From positions 50,713-114,712 of the forward strand of contig JBEKUX010000002.1 in NCBI GenBank assembly GCA_049514575.1: DNA of 64,000 nt, in the 5' to 3' direction. This DNA is from BOG-1184 sp049514575 (GTDB lineage Bacteria > Fibrobacterota > Chitinivibrionia > Chitinivibrionales > Chitinispirillaceae). The notes beneath the pieces were generated by a model, which worked only from the letters and a program-made list of their open reading frames with translations, was not told where the DNA came from and did not search any database. Position numbers and translations under genes: made by a program. This document shows, piece by piece, positions 32,056 through 41,108 of the stretch (its first letter is position 1; each line of letters opens with the position of its first letter).

Positions 32056-32671
32056 ACTCGAACCTCTCTCTGGGAATATTTTTTCCTATTGTCGTGGCAG
32101 AAAAAACATAGGTGAACGTATTATCGTTTCGGTCGGTCATCACGCACCGGGATATCGTTCCGGCCTCTTCCTGCACCCATACAACGATGTGCGAATACGG
32201 CGCGTCGGCAGAATCGCTTTTCCATGCAAGCTGCACAAGGTCTTTTTTCCGCTCCACTTCACGGAAAGGATACTCGGCAATAGAGCGGTCGAGAATCCTG
32301 GAAGGGAGCGCTGTCCGGTCCACGTCGGCAAGCCTTTTCACCACCACCTGGTTCGTTGTCGGCGAATACTGCCAGAACGTTTCGCCGTTGCTCACGAACG
32401 TTTCGCTGCCGATAGTGATCCGGAACCGGTCGCCCGGCGCCAGTTCGATCATTCCCTTTTTCTTTTCCTCTTTTTCCCGCACGCTCCAGTAAATGGTCAG
32501 CGAAAATTTCGTCGAGAGCGGGGTTTCAGGGTTGTAGTTTTTGCGGAGGAGAGAAAGGAGCGGGGAAAGAGCGGTTGCCGTCGTATCAGAGTAAACAGAA
32601 GAAACAGCAATAACCATGACGAGGAATAATAATCCCCATGATCTGCTCGTTGATTTGAATGAAACCGTCAT
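32012..32671 (-). CDS. lolA: LolA-like outer-membrane lipoprotein carrier
   Basis: A 219-residue periplasmic carrier. Signal peptide ~1-29 (WGLLFLVMVIAVSSVYS). The remainder fits the LolA half-barrel: FSLTIYWSVREKEEKKKGMI, LAPGDRFRITIGSETFVSNG, TFWQYSPTTNQVVVKRL and SRILDRS. LolA ferries lipoproteins from LolCDE to the outer membrane. The gene lies after a small frameshifted gene and ftsK, similar to the ftsK-lolA order of proteobacteria, which strengthens the call. Confidence 0.88.
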   Translation of the reverse strand: MTVSFKSTSRSWGLLFLVMVIAVSSVYSDTTATALSPLLSLLRKNYNPETPLSTKFSLTIYWSVREKEEKKKGMIELAPGDRFRITIGSETFVSNGETFWQYSPTTNQVVVKRLADVDRTALPSRILDRSIAEYPFREVERKKDLVQLAWKSDSADAPYSHIVVWVQEEAGTISRCVMTDRNDNTFTYVFSATTIGKNIPRERFEFEQPKSARIVDMRK

Positions 32672-32686
32672 TACGGGGTGAGATCC

Positions 32687-32903
32687 TTACTCCAACTGCA
32701 TATTCGGAATCTTTCCGGCGATCTTCTTTATCTCTTCCTCTGAAAAATCTACTCCGTATATTCTTACAAACACCTGCGCCCGGGTAAGTTCGCCGTATTT
32801 ATTCCGGATCCCTACTTCCACGAGCTTTCCTCCCAGTGTCAAACATGCTGCTTGCCATCCGAAGCCGCTCCTGCGGAGTTTTTGAGGCCATCATTTTCGC
32901 CAT
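32687..32903 (-). pseudogene. small gene split by a frameshift (RMA-x-MFDTGR family)
   Basis: Read from ATG at 32903, frame one gives MAKMMASKTPQERLRMASSM followed by FDTGRK and then a premature stop. One frame over, from about 32828, the reading continues LVEVGIRNKYGELTRAQVFV, RIYGVDFSEEEIKKIAGKI and stops at 32687. Joined, these make a ~71-residue protein with the ERLRMA...MFDTGR...G(I/L)R...YG..(D/E)F pattern of a small conserved bacterial family of unknown function. One inserted base near GGAGGAAAGC (about 32825-32832) explains it. It lies between ftsK and lolA. It could be a true mutation or an assembly error. Confidence 0.7.
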
Positions 32904-32953
32904 GCTTATGTGTTTTTAACTGTAAACTTTCAACTGACAACTTTTAACTTGAC

Positions 32954-35470
32954 TTATTGCCCCTGCTGCCGCATCATGGCCAGCGCGTCGTCGAGCTCGT
33001 CGGGCCGCACCAGCACATCGCGCGGTTTGCTGGCGTTCGGCGGTCCCACCAGCCCCGCGTCATGCAACTGGTCCATGATCCTGCCCGCACGCGCGTAACC
33101 GAGGTTAAGCCGGCGCTGCAGGAGCGATGTGGAACCTATCCCCGTGTCCACGATGATGTGGGCGGCCTCCTCGAACATTTCGTCGCGGCTGCCGTCAGTC
33201 ACATTTCCATTATCATCATCGTCATCACCGCCCACCACGTCGGCGAAACTCTCCATCTTGTAAATTTTGACCTTCTGTGTGCGTACCGCGGTGACGACCT
33301 TCTCCACGTCCTCCTCGGAAATGAACGAACCGTGGAACCGCTCGATCTGCGGTGCGCCGCTGCGCAGGAACAGCATGTCGCCCAGCCCCAAGAGTTTTTC
33401 CGCGCCGATATGGTCGAGGATGGTCCGCGAATCGTTCGCCTGAATGGTGCGGAACGCGATTCGCGAGGTCAGGTTCGCCTTGATCGGACCGGTGATGATG
33501 TCGACCGACGGCCGCTGCGTCGCCACGATCAGGTGGATGCCCACGGCTCGCGCCAGCTGGGCGATGCGCTGCACCAGCGTTTCAACGTCCCGGGACGACT
33601 TGGTCATGAGGTCTGCAAGCTCGTCAACAATGATAACGATGAACGGAAGCGGTTTATTGTCCTCTTCCGAAAGCTGGTCCTTGAATTTGCCGCCTTCGCA
33701 GCGGGTATTGAATGAATCGATGTTGCGCGCAGCCACTTTGGCCAGAAGCCGGTAGCGCCGCTCCATTTCACCCACGCCCCAGTGTCGCGCCTTGACCGCC
33801 TCCTTGGTTTCGGTGACCACCGGCGACAGAAGGTGCGGTATGCCGTTGTAAAACGAAAGCTCCACCTTTTTGGGGTCGACCATGATGAGCCGCAGCTCTT
33901 CGGGTTTTTTGGTCATGAGCAGGCTGCAGATGATGGAGTTGATACAGACGCTCTTGCCGGACCCGGTCTGGCCCGCAATGAGCATATGCGGCATCTTGAA
34001 GATATCGGCCACATAGGGCGCACCAGAGATGTTGGTGCCGATGACGACCGGCAGCTTTGCTTTTGATTTTGTAAATGTCTCGGACGTGAGAACATGCTTG
34101 AAGTAAACGATCTGGCGTTCGGCATTGGGCAGCTCTATGCCTACCGCTGATTTACCGGGGATGGGCGCTTCGATGCGGATCAACTGTCCGCCGACAGCCA
34201 TGGAAATATCGTTGTGCAGGTTCACGACCTTGTTGATTTTTATCCCCGGCGCCAGCACAATTTCGTAGCGAGTGACCACCGGCCCGGGACTGACCGACAT
34301 CACTTTGCCCTCGACCCCGAAATTCGCCAGCGTCTTTTCGAGTATCATGGAGTTCTTTTCGATTGCCTCTTTGTCAATCATACTCGACAGCGGCGGCGGG
34401 TCGGGCAGAATATCGGGGCCGGGAATTTCGTACGGCTTGTAGTGTACTTCCGGCTCAAGAGGGGCTTCTGACGCCTGCCCGGCCACGGCATCGGCAGTAA
34501 CGGCAGCGGCGGCGGCAGTGCGGCGTTTGCGGGAGCGGCTGCCGGTGACACTTTCTTCCGCCTCTTCCGCCGGTTCATCCCCGGTGCCTGAAACCCGGCT
34601 GGCGTCGATCACCGGCTCTTCGGTCTCCACCTCGCTGGTTTCAACGGTCATGATCTGGATCGGGTCGCGTTTTTTAGCGCGGAATGCCGCCAGTTCCTGT
34701 TCGAACAGCCGTCGCTGTTCCTCCTCAACCGGATCGAGTTCTTTTGCCGGAACAGCTGCGGCAGGGACTTCGACTGCAGCCGCTTCCGCTGCAGGTTTGC
34801 GGGAGAAGGGTTTGGAGGGTTCAGGTGCCGGTTGCTGTTTCGCTGTTTCCGCTCCGGCGGTTTCCGTTGCAGTAATTTTCTCCGGTTTTTTCCTGAATAA
34901 ATTCTTAACCAGTGAAAACAGCCAGCTGCCGGCCGCGGCAATTGCTTTCGCCGCAGTAACGGGCGAAATCCGCAGGCTGAGCAGTACGGTAACGACCAGA
35001 GCGCAGCCGGCAATGAAATAGGGACCGAACTCGTGGCTGCCGAACAGCGGCTGGATAAGCCTGATGACCGAAATCCCGATCCAATTGCTGTCCACGCCAT
35101 GGATTTTTCCCGTTGCGATAAGCGGCAGCGTATGAATGGCAAGAATGATGCAGATTTCAACGGTCAGAATCGCCTGGAGGAAAAGCGCCCTGGTGCTTAT
35201 CTGGTCGCCCCGCAGCCGAAGCCAGCCGATATACCCGATGGCCGCCGGAAAAAAGAAGACGGGGACAGGACCGAACAGAAAGACCATGCCGGTCGCGAGC
35301 GCGCTGCCCAGATACTGACCGAGAATGTTTGCACCGTGGTTGGCATAGTGCGAGACAAGCGACACCAGCACGAGCACGGCAATTGCAATGTATATGAGGC
35401 CCCAGATTTCATGGCCGAAATCGGCCGGTCGCCTACTTTCTTTTTTGGGCGCTGCTTTTTCCTTTGCCAC
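32954..35470 (-). CDS. ftsK: DNA translocase FtsK, GTG start
   Basis: Pumps chromosome termini through the septum and activates XerCD. 838 residues: four N-terminal membrane helices (~20-165), a Pro/Ala/Glu-rich linker (~180-350), the alpha/beta motor with Walker A AGQTGSGKS (~495-503), VIIVDELADLM as Walker B and VATQRPSVDIITG, then a C-terminal gamma winged helix (STSLLQRRLNLGYARAGRIM) that reads KOPS. GTG at 35470 is preferred because AAGGAG lies 7 bases upstream, whereas the ATG at 35488 would place that site inside the gene. It overlaps the upstream thiD2-like gene. Confidence 0.95.
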   Translation of the reverse strand: MAKEKAAPKKESRRPADFGHEIWGLIYIAIAVLVLVSLVSHYANHGANILGQYLGSALATGMVFLFGPVPVFFFPAAIGYIGWLRLRGDQISTRALFLQAILTVEICIILAIHTLPLIATGKIHGVDSNWIGISVIRLIQPLFGSHEFGPYFIAGCALVVTVLLSLRISPVTAAKAIAAAGSWLFSLVKNLFRKKPEKITATETAGAETAKQQPAPEPSKPFSRKPAAEAAAVEVPAAAVPAKELDPVEEEQRRLFEQELAAFRAKKRDPIQIMTVETSEVETEEPVIDASRVSGTGDEPAEEAEESVTGSRSRKRRTAAAAAVTADAVAGQASEAPLEPEVHYKPYEIPGPDILPDPPPLSSMIDKEAIEKNSMILEKTLANFGVEGKVMSVSPGPVVTRYEIVLAPGIKINKVVNLHNDISMAVGGQLIRIEAPIPGKSAVGIELPNAERQIVYFKHVLTSETFTKSKAKLPVVIGTNISGAPYVADIFKMPHMLIAGQTGSGKSVCINSIICSLLMTKKPEELRLIMVDPKKVELSFYNGIPHLLSPVVTETKEAVKARHWGVGEMERRYRLLAKVAARNIDSFNTRCEGGKFKDQLSEEDNKPLPFIVIIVDELADLMTKSSRDVETLVQRIAQLARAVGIHLIVATQRPSVDIITGPIKANLTSRIAFRTIQANDSRTILDHIGAEKLLGLGDMLFLRSGAPQIERFHGSFISEEDVEKVVTAVRTQKVKIYKMESFADVVGGDDDDDNGNVTDGSRDEMFEEAAHIIVDTGIGSTSLLQRRLNLGYARAGRIMDQLHDAGLVGPPNASKPRDVLVRPDELDDALAMMRQQGQ

Positions 35471-35879
35471 CAAGAAGCTCCTTTTCAAATGCGTACAGTG
35501 AAAAACGGGCCGTCTTCGCCCGCTCCGAAAGCGCCACCTCGCCGATCACCTTGGCATATTCTTCGACCACGCGGCCCGCCTCCTGACCGCGCTTGAAATT
35601 CGCGGCAAGGAGCGCAGGGAGGCCATTACGGCGGTCGAGCTCTTCGGGCCGGTTCCGGTCTGCAAAACAGTCGGTCGACGTGTCGCGGTTGGTAAGAAGC
35701 TCCCTTCTGCCAAGCAACTGTTCGATGTCAGCCAGCGCATGCCGCAGCTTTTTAAGCCTGCCGCACACCGCTGGCCGCTCGTCGATGAACCGGTAGTACT
35801 CCTCGATCACCCGCAGCGCCTCGCGCAGGCGGTTGACATTGGCATCCAGAACCCTGTAGATCCGGTTTTTATTGATCAA
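35433..35879 (-). CDS. stand-alone ThiD2-like domain protein (thiamine metabolism)
   Basis: A ~148-residue, mainly helical protein. RIYRVLDANVNRLREALRVI and EEYYRFI, then RDTSTDCFADRNRPEE and LAANFKRGQEAGRVVEEYAK, match the ThiD2 domain that in planctomycetes and cyanobacteria is fused to the N terminus of thiamine-phosphate synthase. Here it stands alone, with no ThiE domain. The domain has been linked to HMP-phosphate kinase activity; whether this copy is active is unknown. TTG at 35879 places the start just before the conserved part; an upstream ATG at 35975 is possible but adds poorly folding sequence. It overlaps ftsK by 38 bases. Confidence 0.7.
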   Translation of the reverse strand: MINKNRIYRVLDANVNRLREALRVIEEYYRFIDERPAVCGRLKKLRHALADIEQLLGRRELLTNRDTSTDCFADRNRPEELDRRNGLPALLAANFKRGQEAGRVVEEYAKVIGEVALSERAKTARFSLYAFEKELLGGKGKSSAQKRK

Positions 35880-36036
35880 AGAATATTGCCCGCAAAGATA
35901 ATTGCGATTTAGGAAACAACCATATGCGTCAGAAAAATATACGTCATGCTCGTCATGGAAAGAAGCCCCCACCATGAGGAGAATATAGCGGAGAAAGAAC
36001 GGCGAAGGAACCGCCCGATATATTTTATGTTTGTCT

Positions 36037-36405
36037 ATGTACGAAATTTCCGTCGAATCAAGTTTCTCTGCCGCACACCGGCTGAAAAATTATCAAGGTC
36101 CGTGCGAAAACCTTCACGGCCATAACTGGCTGGTGCGCGCAATGGTGCGCTGCGACTCCCTTGATGCCTCGGGCCTCGGCATCGACTTTAAAGTTCTCAA
36201 AGACCATCTCAAGGGGATCCTGGGCGAATTCGACCATAAAGACCTGAACGCGGTTCTTGACCCGCTCAAAATCAACCCCTCGTCCGAAAATATCGCCCGT
36301 TATATCTTCGAAAAACTTGAAAAAACGCTCAAAGACAGTGCCGTTGCTGTAGCACGGGTTGAGGTACATGAAACACCTGGAAGCTGTGCCGCATACTATA
36401 AATAA
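36037..36405 (+). CDS. queD: 6-carboxy-5,6,7,8-tetrahydropterin synthase
   Basis: Converts 7,8-dihydroneopterin triphosphate to 6-carboxytetrahydropterin in queuosine/7-deazaguanine synthesis. 122 residues. FSAAHRL and LHGHNW provide the three zinc His ligands, GPCENLHGHN the catalytic Cys, and late VEVHETPGSCAAY the Glu of the pterin site. I use the ATG at 36037; a TTG two codons earlier is possible. There is no clear ribosome site. queE follows after 14 bases, and queC is ~2.4 kb further on, interrupted by a glycosyltransferase gene on the other strand. Confidence 0.95.
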   Translation: MYEISVESSFSAAHRLKNYQGPCENLHGHNWLVRAMVRCDSLDASGLGIDFKVLKDHLKGILGEFDHKDLNAVLDPLKINPSSENIARYIFEKLEKTLKDSAVAVARVEVHETPGSCAAYYK

Positions 36406-36419
36406 TATTAATTTTTTTT

Positions 36420-37055
36420 ATGCTTACGGTATGTGAAATCTTTAAAAGCATCCAGGGAGAATCCACCCATGCGGGCAAGGTCTGTTCGTTCGTACGGCTC
36501 ACGGGATGCAATCTTCGCTGCAGCTACTGTGATACGGCGTACGCATTGACCGGAGGGGAAGATCTGTCCTTGGAGCAGGTCGTGCGCACCGTGCAGGAAC
36601 ATCGAACAAAGCTTGTTGAGATCACGGGCGGCGAACCCCTGCTCCAAGCCGAGACCCCGCTCCTGTGCAGACGGTTCATGGAATTAGGCTATACCGTGCT
36701 AGTGGAAACCAACGGTTCCCTCGATATTTCCTGCGTCCCGCCGCCGGCTATCCGGATTGTCGACATCAAGTGCCCGTCAAGCGGCCACGAAGGATCATTC
36801 CTGAACAAAAACTTCAGCATGCTGACATCGGCTGACGAATGTAAATTTGTTTTGTCTGATAAGGACGATTTTTTCTGGGCGCTCGATGTGGTTCGCAAAG
36901 AGAACCTGCATGAAACTGCCACGGTCATTTTTTCTCCCAATATGAAACTCCTTCCACCGAAAGACCTGGCGGAATGGATCGTTGAGGAAAACGCGCCGGT
37001 GCGGCTGGGAATGCAGCTGCATAAAATCATCTGGGGGGAACAGCGGAGGAAATAA
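36420..37055 (+). CDS. queE: 7-carboxy-7-deazaguanine synthase (radical SAM)
   Basis: Rearranges 6-carboxytetrahydropterin to 7-carboxy-7-deazaguanine. 211 residues. CNLRCSYCD (Cys30, Cys34, Cys37) is the radical SAM site; FKSIQGES and FVRLTGCNL are QueE hallmarks; ITGGEPLLQ is the SAM motif; VDIKCPSSG binds substrate/Mg. It sits directly after queD, so the two act in successive steps from one transcript. Confidence 0.96.
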   Translation: MLTVCEIFKSIQGESTHAGKVCSFVRLTGCNLRCSYCDTAYALTGGEDLSLEQVVRTVQEHRTKLVEITGGEPLLQAETPLLCRRFMELGYTVLVETNGSLDISCVPPPAIRIVDIKCPSSGHEGSFLNKNFSMLTSADECKFVLSDKDDFFWALDVVRKENLHETATVIFSPNMKLLPPKDLAEWIVEENAPVRLGMQLHKIIWGEQRRK

Positions 37056-37095
37056 ATTCTCAGGTATTTCCTCTGTGTAAAAATCAGCGGATGCG

Positions 37096-38154
37096 TTATG
37101 TTTCTACAATATGTTCGATGACCTTTTCAGGAGAGACATGTTTCTCATAATACGCTTTGGCGCCCTGTTCCAGCGATTTTCTATAGCCGTCATTTTTCAA
37201 TAATAAATCCACCGCTTCTTGTATCTCATCCTTATTTGAAACAATGTGTATGTTTTTTCCATGGATGAGCTTTTCCGGCAGCCTGTTCGACAGTGGGGTT
37301 GAGATTATCGCCTTGCCCATGGCCAGATACTCGCCCAGCTTCCAGCCGTGACAGTTGCCGACGGCAGGAGTGTTGTACACTACTGCCGATAATTTTGTTT
37401 TTTCAAGGTACTGTTCAACCGGATACCGGTTGCTGAAAATCACTTCTTTATATTCTTCATACTGCGGATGTCCGGGGTGCGCAAAAAAACCCCCCTCGAA
37501 ATTGCACCGCAGCGCCTTGCAGGCGTCGATAAATGTTTTACGCTCTACATTGATCCGCTCTTCAGTGGTCCCTTCAATGCCGTTTTTATGGGGCCACAGC
37601 GTCCCGATCATGAATACATAGGGCCTGGAATCCGCCGCGTTCCGTTTATCGCCGGCATTCTTCGCATAGTCCTCCAGCGTCGGCCTGCGGCGCTGTACAA
37701 GATAATCTTCTCGGTACCTTTTCGTGCTTACCAGGGGAGAAAACCCTGAAAGCAAGAGGTTGGACCAGTAGTAATATTTCGTCTCCCAGGAATTCCATAT
37801 TCTTATGCCGAAACTCGGAGGGAGGTACGCCATTTTCCCATGATACCTCCTGTCCGTCAGCCGCTCGTTGAAATTGATCTTGGCGTACCTGTCGCACCAC
37901 CCATACGCCCTCTCCTTTACAGTAGGATGATCTCTAAAGTCAACAATATATCTCCGGGTGCTCCCGCCGGGGCCGACGACAACGAACGCCAGGTAATGGT
38001 CGTAGGCATCCGGGTCGCCCCTCCTTTGCAGCTCCCTGAAGCATCCGGCGGAAAACGAAATGTTTTTCCTTCCAAACACGTCGTAAAGCCCTTTAATGTA
38101 GAACGCCGAATACAGAATTCTGGCGGTGGGATCAATTATGACAGTCTGTTTCAT
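37096..38154 (-). CDS. GT4-like glycosyltransferase
   Basis: A 352-residue protein. The C-terminal half has the GT-B donor-binding pattern: NCHGWKLGEYLAMGKAIIST, PLSNRLPEKLIHGKNIHIV and EAVDLLLKN, similar to GT4 enzymes. The N-terminal half (VDFRDHPTVKERAYGWCDRY) is less familiar. It has no membrane segments and is likely to make cell-surface glycan. Its start overlaps the 3' end of the frameshifted membrane gene by 23 bases, suggesting an original two-gene unit. The sugar donor is unknown. Confidence 0.75.
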   Translation of the reverse strand: MKQTVIIDPTARILYSAFYIKGLYDVFGRKNISFSAGCFRELQRRGDPDAYDHYLAFVVVGPGGSTRRYIVDFRDHPTVKERAYGWCDRYAKINFNERLTDRRYHGKMAYLPPSFGIRIWNSWETKYYYWSNLLLSGFSPLVSTKRYREDYLVQRRRPTLEDYAKNAGDKRNAADSRPYVFMIGTLWPHKNGIEGTTEERINVERKTFIDACKALRCNFEGGFFAHPGHPQYEEYKEVIFSNRYPVEQYLEKTKLSAVVYNTPAVGNCHGWKLGEYLAMGKAIISTPLSNRLPEKLIHGKNIHIVSNKDEIQEAVDLLLKNDGYRKSLEQGAKAYYEKHVSPEKVIEHIVET

Positions 38155-38601
38155 GGTAGTAGTACCGTTTCATTCCTATCGTTCGGTTTGCAGGGAGTAT
38201 CAGCCGCTCCGGAATACCCGACATGTTTTGCCGTATACTGAACAAAGTCCTGTAGGTATGAAAATAGTATTGCCAGCATGCCTGCGATAAAGAGCGCCAT
38301 ACGGCAGGGCCAAATTTTGATATCTTGTTTTTATCAACCGAACAAATGAAATACGCCATTTTTCCATAGGGCGTTATGCCGTCGAGCATTCCCATTGACA
38401 GGAGCATGACGAGGGTAGCGAGTTCCCGCAGCAGCTCTGCACGCGCGATCTGTCCGGCAATAAAATAATCTGTAAAGGGAACCGGAAACCTTCGGGGTAA
38501 TAAATCTCCCGCAAATAAACAACAACGACCAATTCGAGAAAACCCCTGGCAACAGCAAACAGCATTGCGTCGGCGATTATTCGCAGTGTCTTTTTGTGCA
38601 T
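38132..38601 (-). pseudogene. small membrane protein gene broken by a frameshift
   Basis: From ATG at 38601 the frame reads MHKKTLRIIADAMLFAVARG, FLELVVVVYLREIYYPEGFR, FP and then loses sense. In another frame from about 38500 it continues TDYFIAGQIARAELLRELAT, LVMLLSMGMLDGITPYGKMA, YFICSVDKNKISKFGPAVW and runs to a stop at 38132. Together these give a plausible ~155-residue protein with hydrophobic helices and the VYLREIYYPEGF motif. A one- or two-base indel near GTTTCCGGTTCCC explains the break. It fills most of the 38155-38763 gap. A mutation or an assembly error are both possible. Confidence 0.65.
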
Positions 38602-38763
38602 TGCCGTATCTCCATTAAAAATTACTTTCGGCACCACCACCCGACGTATGATAATTTACCACATGTCCTCTGGCGAACCGCCGGTGGGCGCGCCATCTAT
38701 GTATGATGCGAATAAGTAGACCCTCACTGCGGCCGCAGCGTATCTTATTACGAGTTCAACCCG

Positions 38764-39477
38764 ATGAAAATTATGAAGGAAGCGATTATACTCTTAAGCG
38801 GCGGTATCGATTCCGCCACCTGCGCCGCAATCGCAAAGAATGAAGGCTACCAACTCTTTGCCATGAGCTTTTCCTACGGCCAGCGCCACAGCATGGAACT
38901 CAGAGCGGCAAAAAAAATCGCGGCCTTTTTTAACGTAGCAGAACATAAAATCGTCCGGATCGACCTTCGAACGTTCGGAGGAAGTTCGCTCACCTCTTCC
39001 CTGTCTGTTCCAAGGAATCGCGACCCGGGGCGCTCAAAAAAAATACCCTCAACGTATGTCCCTGCCCGCAACACAATCTTCCTCGCCTATGCGCTTGCCT
39101 GGGCCGAGGTGCTCGGGATCAAAGACATCTTTATCGGCGTGAATGCGGTAGACTACTCCGGTTACCCTGATTGCAGGCCTGAATATATAAAAGCGTTCCA
39201 ATCAATGGCCGACCTTGCCACAAAGGCAGGCGTCGAAGGACGCAGAATCGTGATCCATATACCGCTCATCAGATTGACTAAGGCAGAAATCATCAAAAAA
39301 GGACACGCGCTCGGGTTCGACTTCGGCCTCACCCATTCATGCTATGATCCTTCACCTGCCGGCGAAGCCTGCGGCGCCTGCGACAGCTGTCTTATCCGTA
39401 AAAAAGGATTTAAAGACGCGGGAGTGGATGACCCGACAAAGTACAAAAAACCGCGATTTTCATCGCGATTTTCATAA
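38764..39477 (+). CDS. queC: 7-cyano-7-deazaguanine synthase
   Basis: Converts 7-carboxy-7-deazaguanine to preQ0 with ATP and ammonia. 237 residues. LLSGGIDSAT is the PP-loop; MSFSYGQRH, VPARNTIFLAYALAWAE and NAVDYSGYPDCRPEYI are QueC signatures; the Cys set CYDPSPAGEACGACDSC binds zinc. It completes the queD-queE-queC set in this window. An alternative start three codons later (MKEAIIL) is possible. The last residues (PRFSSRFS) run past the family end. Confidence 0.96.
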   Translation: MKIMKEAIILLSGGIDSATCAAIAKNEGYQLFAMSFSYGQRHSMELRAAKKIAAFFNVAEHKIVRIDLRTFGGSSLTSSLSVPRNRDPGRSKKIPSTYVPARNTIFLAYALAWAEVLGIKDIFIGVNAVDYSGYPDCRPEYIKAFQSMADLATKAGVEGRRIVIHIPLIRLTKAEIIKKGHALGFDFGLTHSCYDPSPAGEACGACDSCLIRKKGFKDAGVDDPTKYKKPRFSSRFS

Positions 39478-39689
39478 AGTCAAACTATCACGGCGCTATC
39501 CACCGATTCAAAAAGTTGCCCCGCCCGATCCTGCCATAGTGTATACTTTAAGGAAATGGTGCAAATAGTGATGCGATCTATTAAAGAAATTCTCATTATA
39601 TCGGAACCGGGGTCGTCTCTGCAGTCTGCCCTTTCGACCTGCAAGACTTGACATTTTATCAACGAAAACAACTTTCAAATTATTCTAGC

Positions 39690-41042
39690 ATGAAGATATT
39701 ATTGATCTCTCCGAGCGTCCATCCGGATACAAAGACCCCTGGCGGGCTCATGATACCGCAGTTATCGCTCCATATCCTTGAAGGTCTTACGCCGTCTTCG
39801 CACAGCGTCAAGGTTGTTGAAGAGGAAAGCGAACGCCTGAATATGGACGAGGAGTGCGATCTGGTCGGCATCAGCTGCATGACCTCCAATGCTCCCCGCG
39901 CCTATCATCTCGCGCATGAGTTCAGAAAACGGGGAAAAAAGGTGGTCCTCGGCGGTGTGCATCCTACGATCCTGCCTGAGGAGGCGATGCAGCACGCGGA
40001 TTCCGTTGTGATAGGTGAATCGGAAGGCGTGTGGGAGCAGCTGCTTGCTGATTGCGAGAACGGCGGGTTGAAAAGGAGCTATCAGCAGCAACCCCCTTCC
40101 CTGGAACGTTACATCCACATGAAATTCAGGAAAACCTCAAAGAAACGGCTTTTCAATGTTCTGCCGATAATGACCACGCGGGGGTGTCCATATAGCTGCG
40201 ATTTCTGCTGCGTTTCCGACCTGTATGGAAAAAAAATCCGTCATGCCCCCATCGGCAATGTTGTCCGGGACATCGAGGAATCCCAAGGGAAAATCTATTT
40301 ATTTCTGGACGATAACATCATCGGCGAACCCCGCTACGCAAAAGAGCTATTCAAAGCAATAACGCCGTTAAAAATCAAATGGGTGGGACAGGCTTCCATT
40401 TCCTTTGTCCACGATACCGAGCTCATGAAACTCGCCGCAAAAAGCGGGTGCGGAGCGCTTTTCTTCGGCCTTGAAAGCGTGTCTGTGGCGCAGTTGAAAA
40501 AAATGCGGAAATCAATTAAGGAAGTCGAAAAAATGGGCGCGGCAGTGAAGAAAATAAAAGGATTCGGTATCCATTTTCATGCTTCCTTCGTCTTCGGCTT
40601 TGATAACGACACCACCGCCATCTTTCCAGAAACACTTGAGTTCCTGCAGAAGAATAAAATAAGCACCGCTTCGTTCAACATCCTGACACCCTATCCCGGC
40701 ACAGCGGTGTACAAACAATTTAAAAGCGAAGGACGACTGCTTACCGATGACTGGAAATATTACGACCATTCCACGGTTGTTTTCAAACCAAGGAACATGA
40801 GTCCGTACGAACTGCAATCCGGAGAAATCTGGACAAAGAAGGAATTCAGCAAATTATCGTCCATAATAAAAAATCTTCCCTGGAACATGTCCCATCCCCT
40901 GCTCTATATTGCCATGAACCTCGGCACCAGAGAAAATGTCAAGGCCGATACCTTGCGGTTGCCGCAGTTGGCTTCGGAATTGTTCAACATGAAGCCGGAA
41001 ATCAGCTTACCCATGAAGCCGGCCGTCATTCAAGCCGGATAA
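39690..41042 (+). CDS. B12-binding-domain radical SAM protein
   Basis: A 450-residue enzyme. Residues 1-130 form a cobalamin-binding-like Rossmann domain (MKILLISPSVHPDTKTPGGL; VVLGGVHPTILPEEA) without a clear DxHxxG motif, so B12 may not be bound. Cys166, Cys170 and Cys173 in GCPYSCDFC form the radical SAM cluster, followed by FLDDNIIG and FFGLESVS. The C-terminal ~120 residues are a DUF4070-like extension as in hopanoid and lipid-modifying P-methylase relatives. Substrate unknown. The ATG at 39690 begins the conserved MKILLISP; no ribosome site is seen. Hydrophobic lipid or antibiotic-like substrates are typical of the group. Confidence 0.85.
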   Translation: MKILLISPSVHPDTKTPGGLMIPQLSLHILEGLTPSSHSVKVVEEESERLNMDEECDLVGISCMTSNAPRAYHLAHEFRKRGKKVVLGGVHPTILPEEAMQHADSVVIGESEGVWEQLLADCENGGLKRSYQQQPPSLERYIHMKFRKTSKKRLFNVLPIMTTRGCPYSCDFCCVSDLYGKKIRHAPIGNVVRDIEESQGKIYLFLDDNIIGEPRYAKELFKAITPLKIKWVGQASISFVHDTELMKLAAKSGCGALFFGLESVSVAQLKKMRKSIKEVEKMGAAVKKIKGFGIHFHASFVFGFDNDTTAIFPETLEFLQKNKISTASFNILTPYPGTAVYKQFKSEGRLLTDDWKYYDHSTVVFKPRNMSPYELQSGEIWTKKEFSKLSSIIKNLPWNMSHPLLYIAMNLGTRENVKADTLRLPQLASELFNMKPEISLPMKPAVIQAG

Positions 41043-41108
41043 ATTACCACACAAGTTCAAGGGGATCTGTTTCCCATGGAACACAGGACCTGTCGGCAAT
41101 GACGCGGG

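Noticed and set aside
38640..38763. preQ1 riboswitch before queC
   Set aside because: There is a 12-bp palindrome CTGCGGCCGCAG but none of the preQ1 aptamer sequence or its A-rich tail.
39655..39690. TTGACA promoter before the B12-type radical SAM gene
   Set aside because: TTGACA is present, but no -10 hexamer occurs 16-18 bases downstream.
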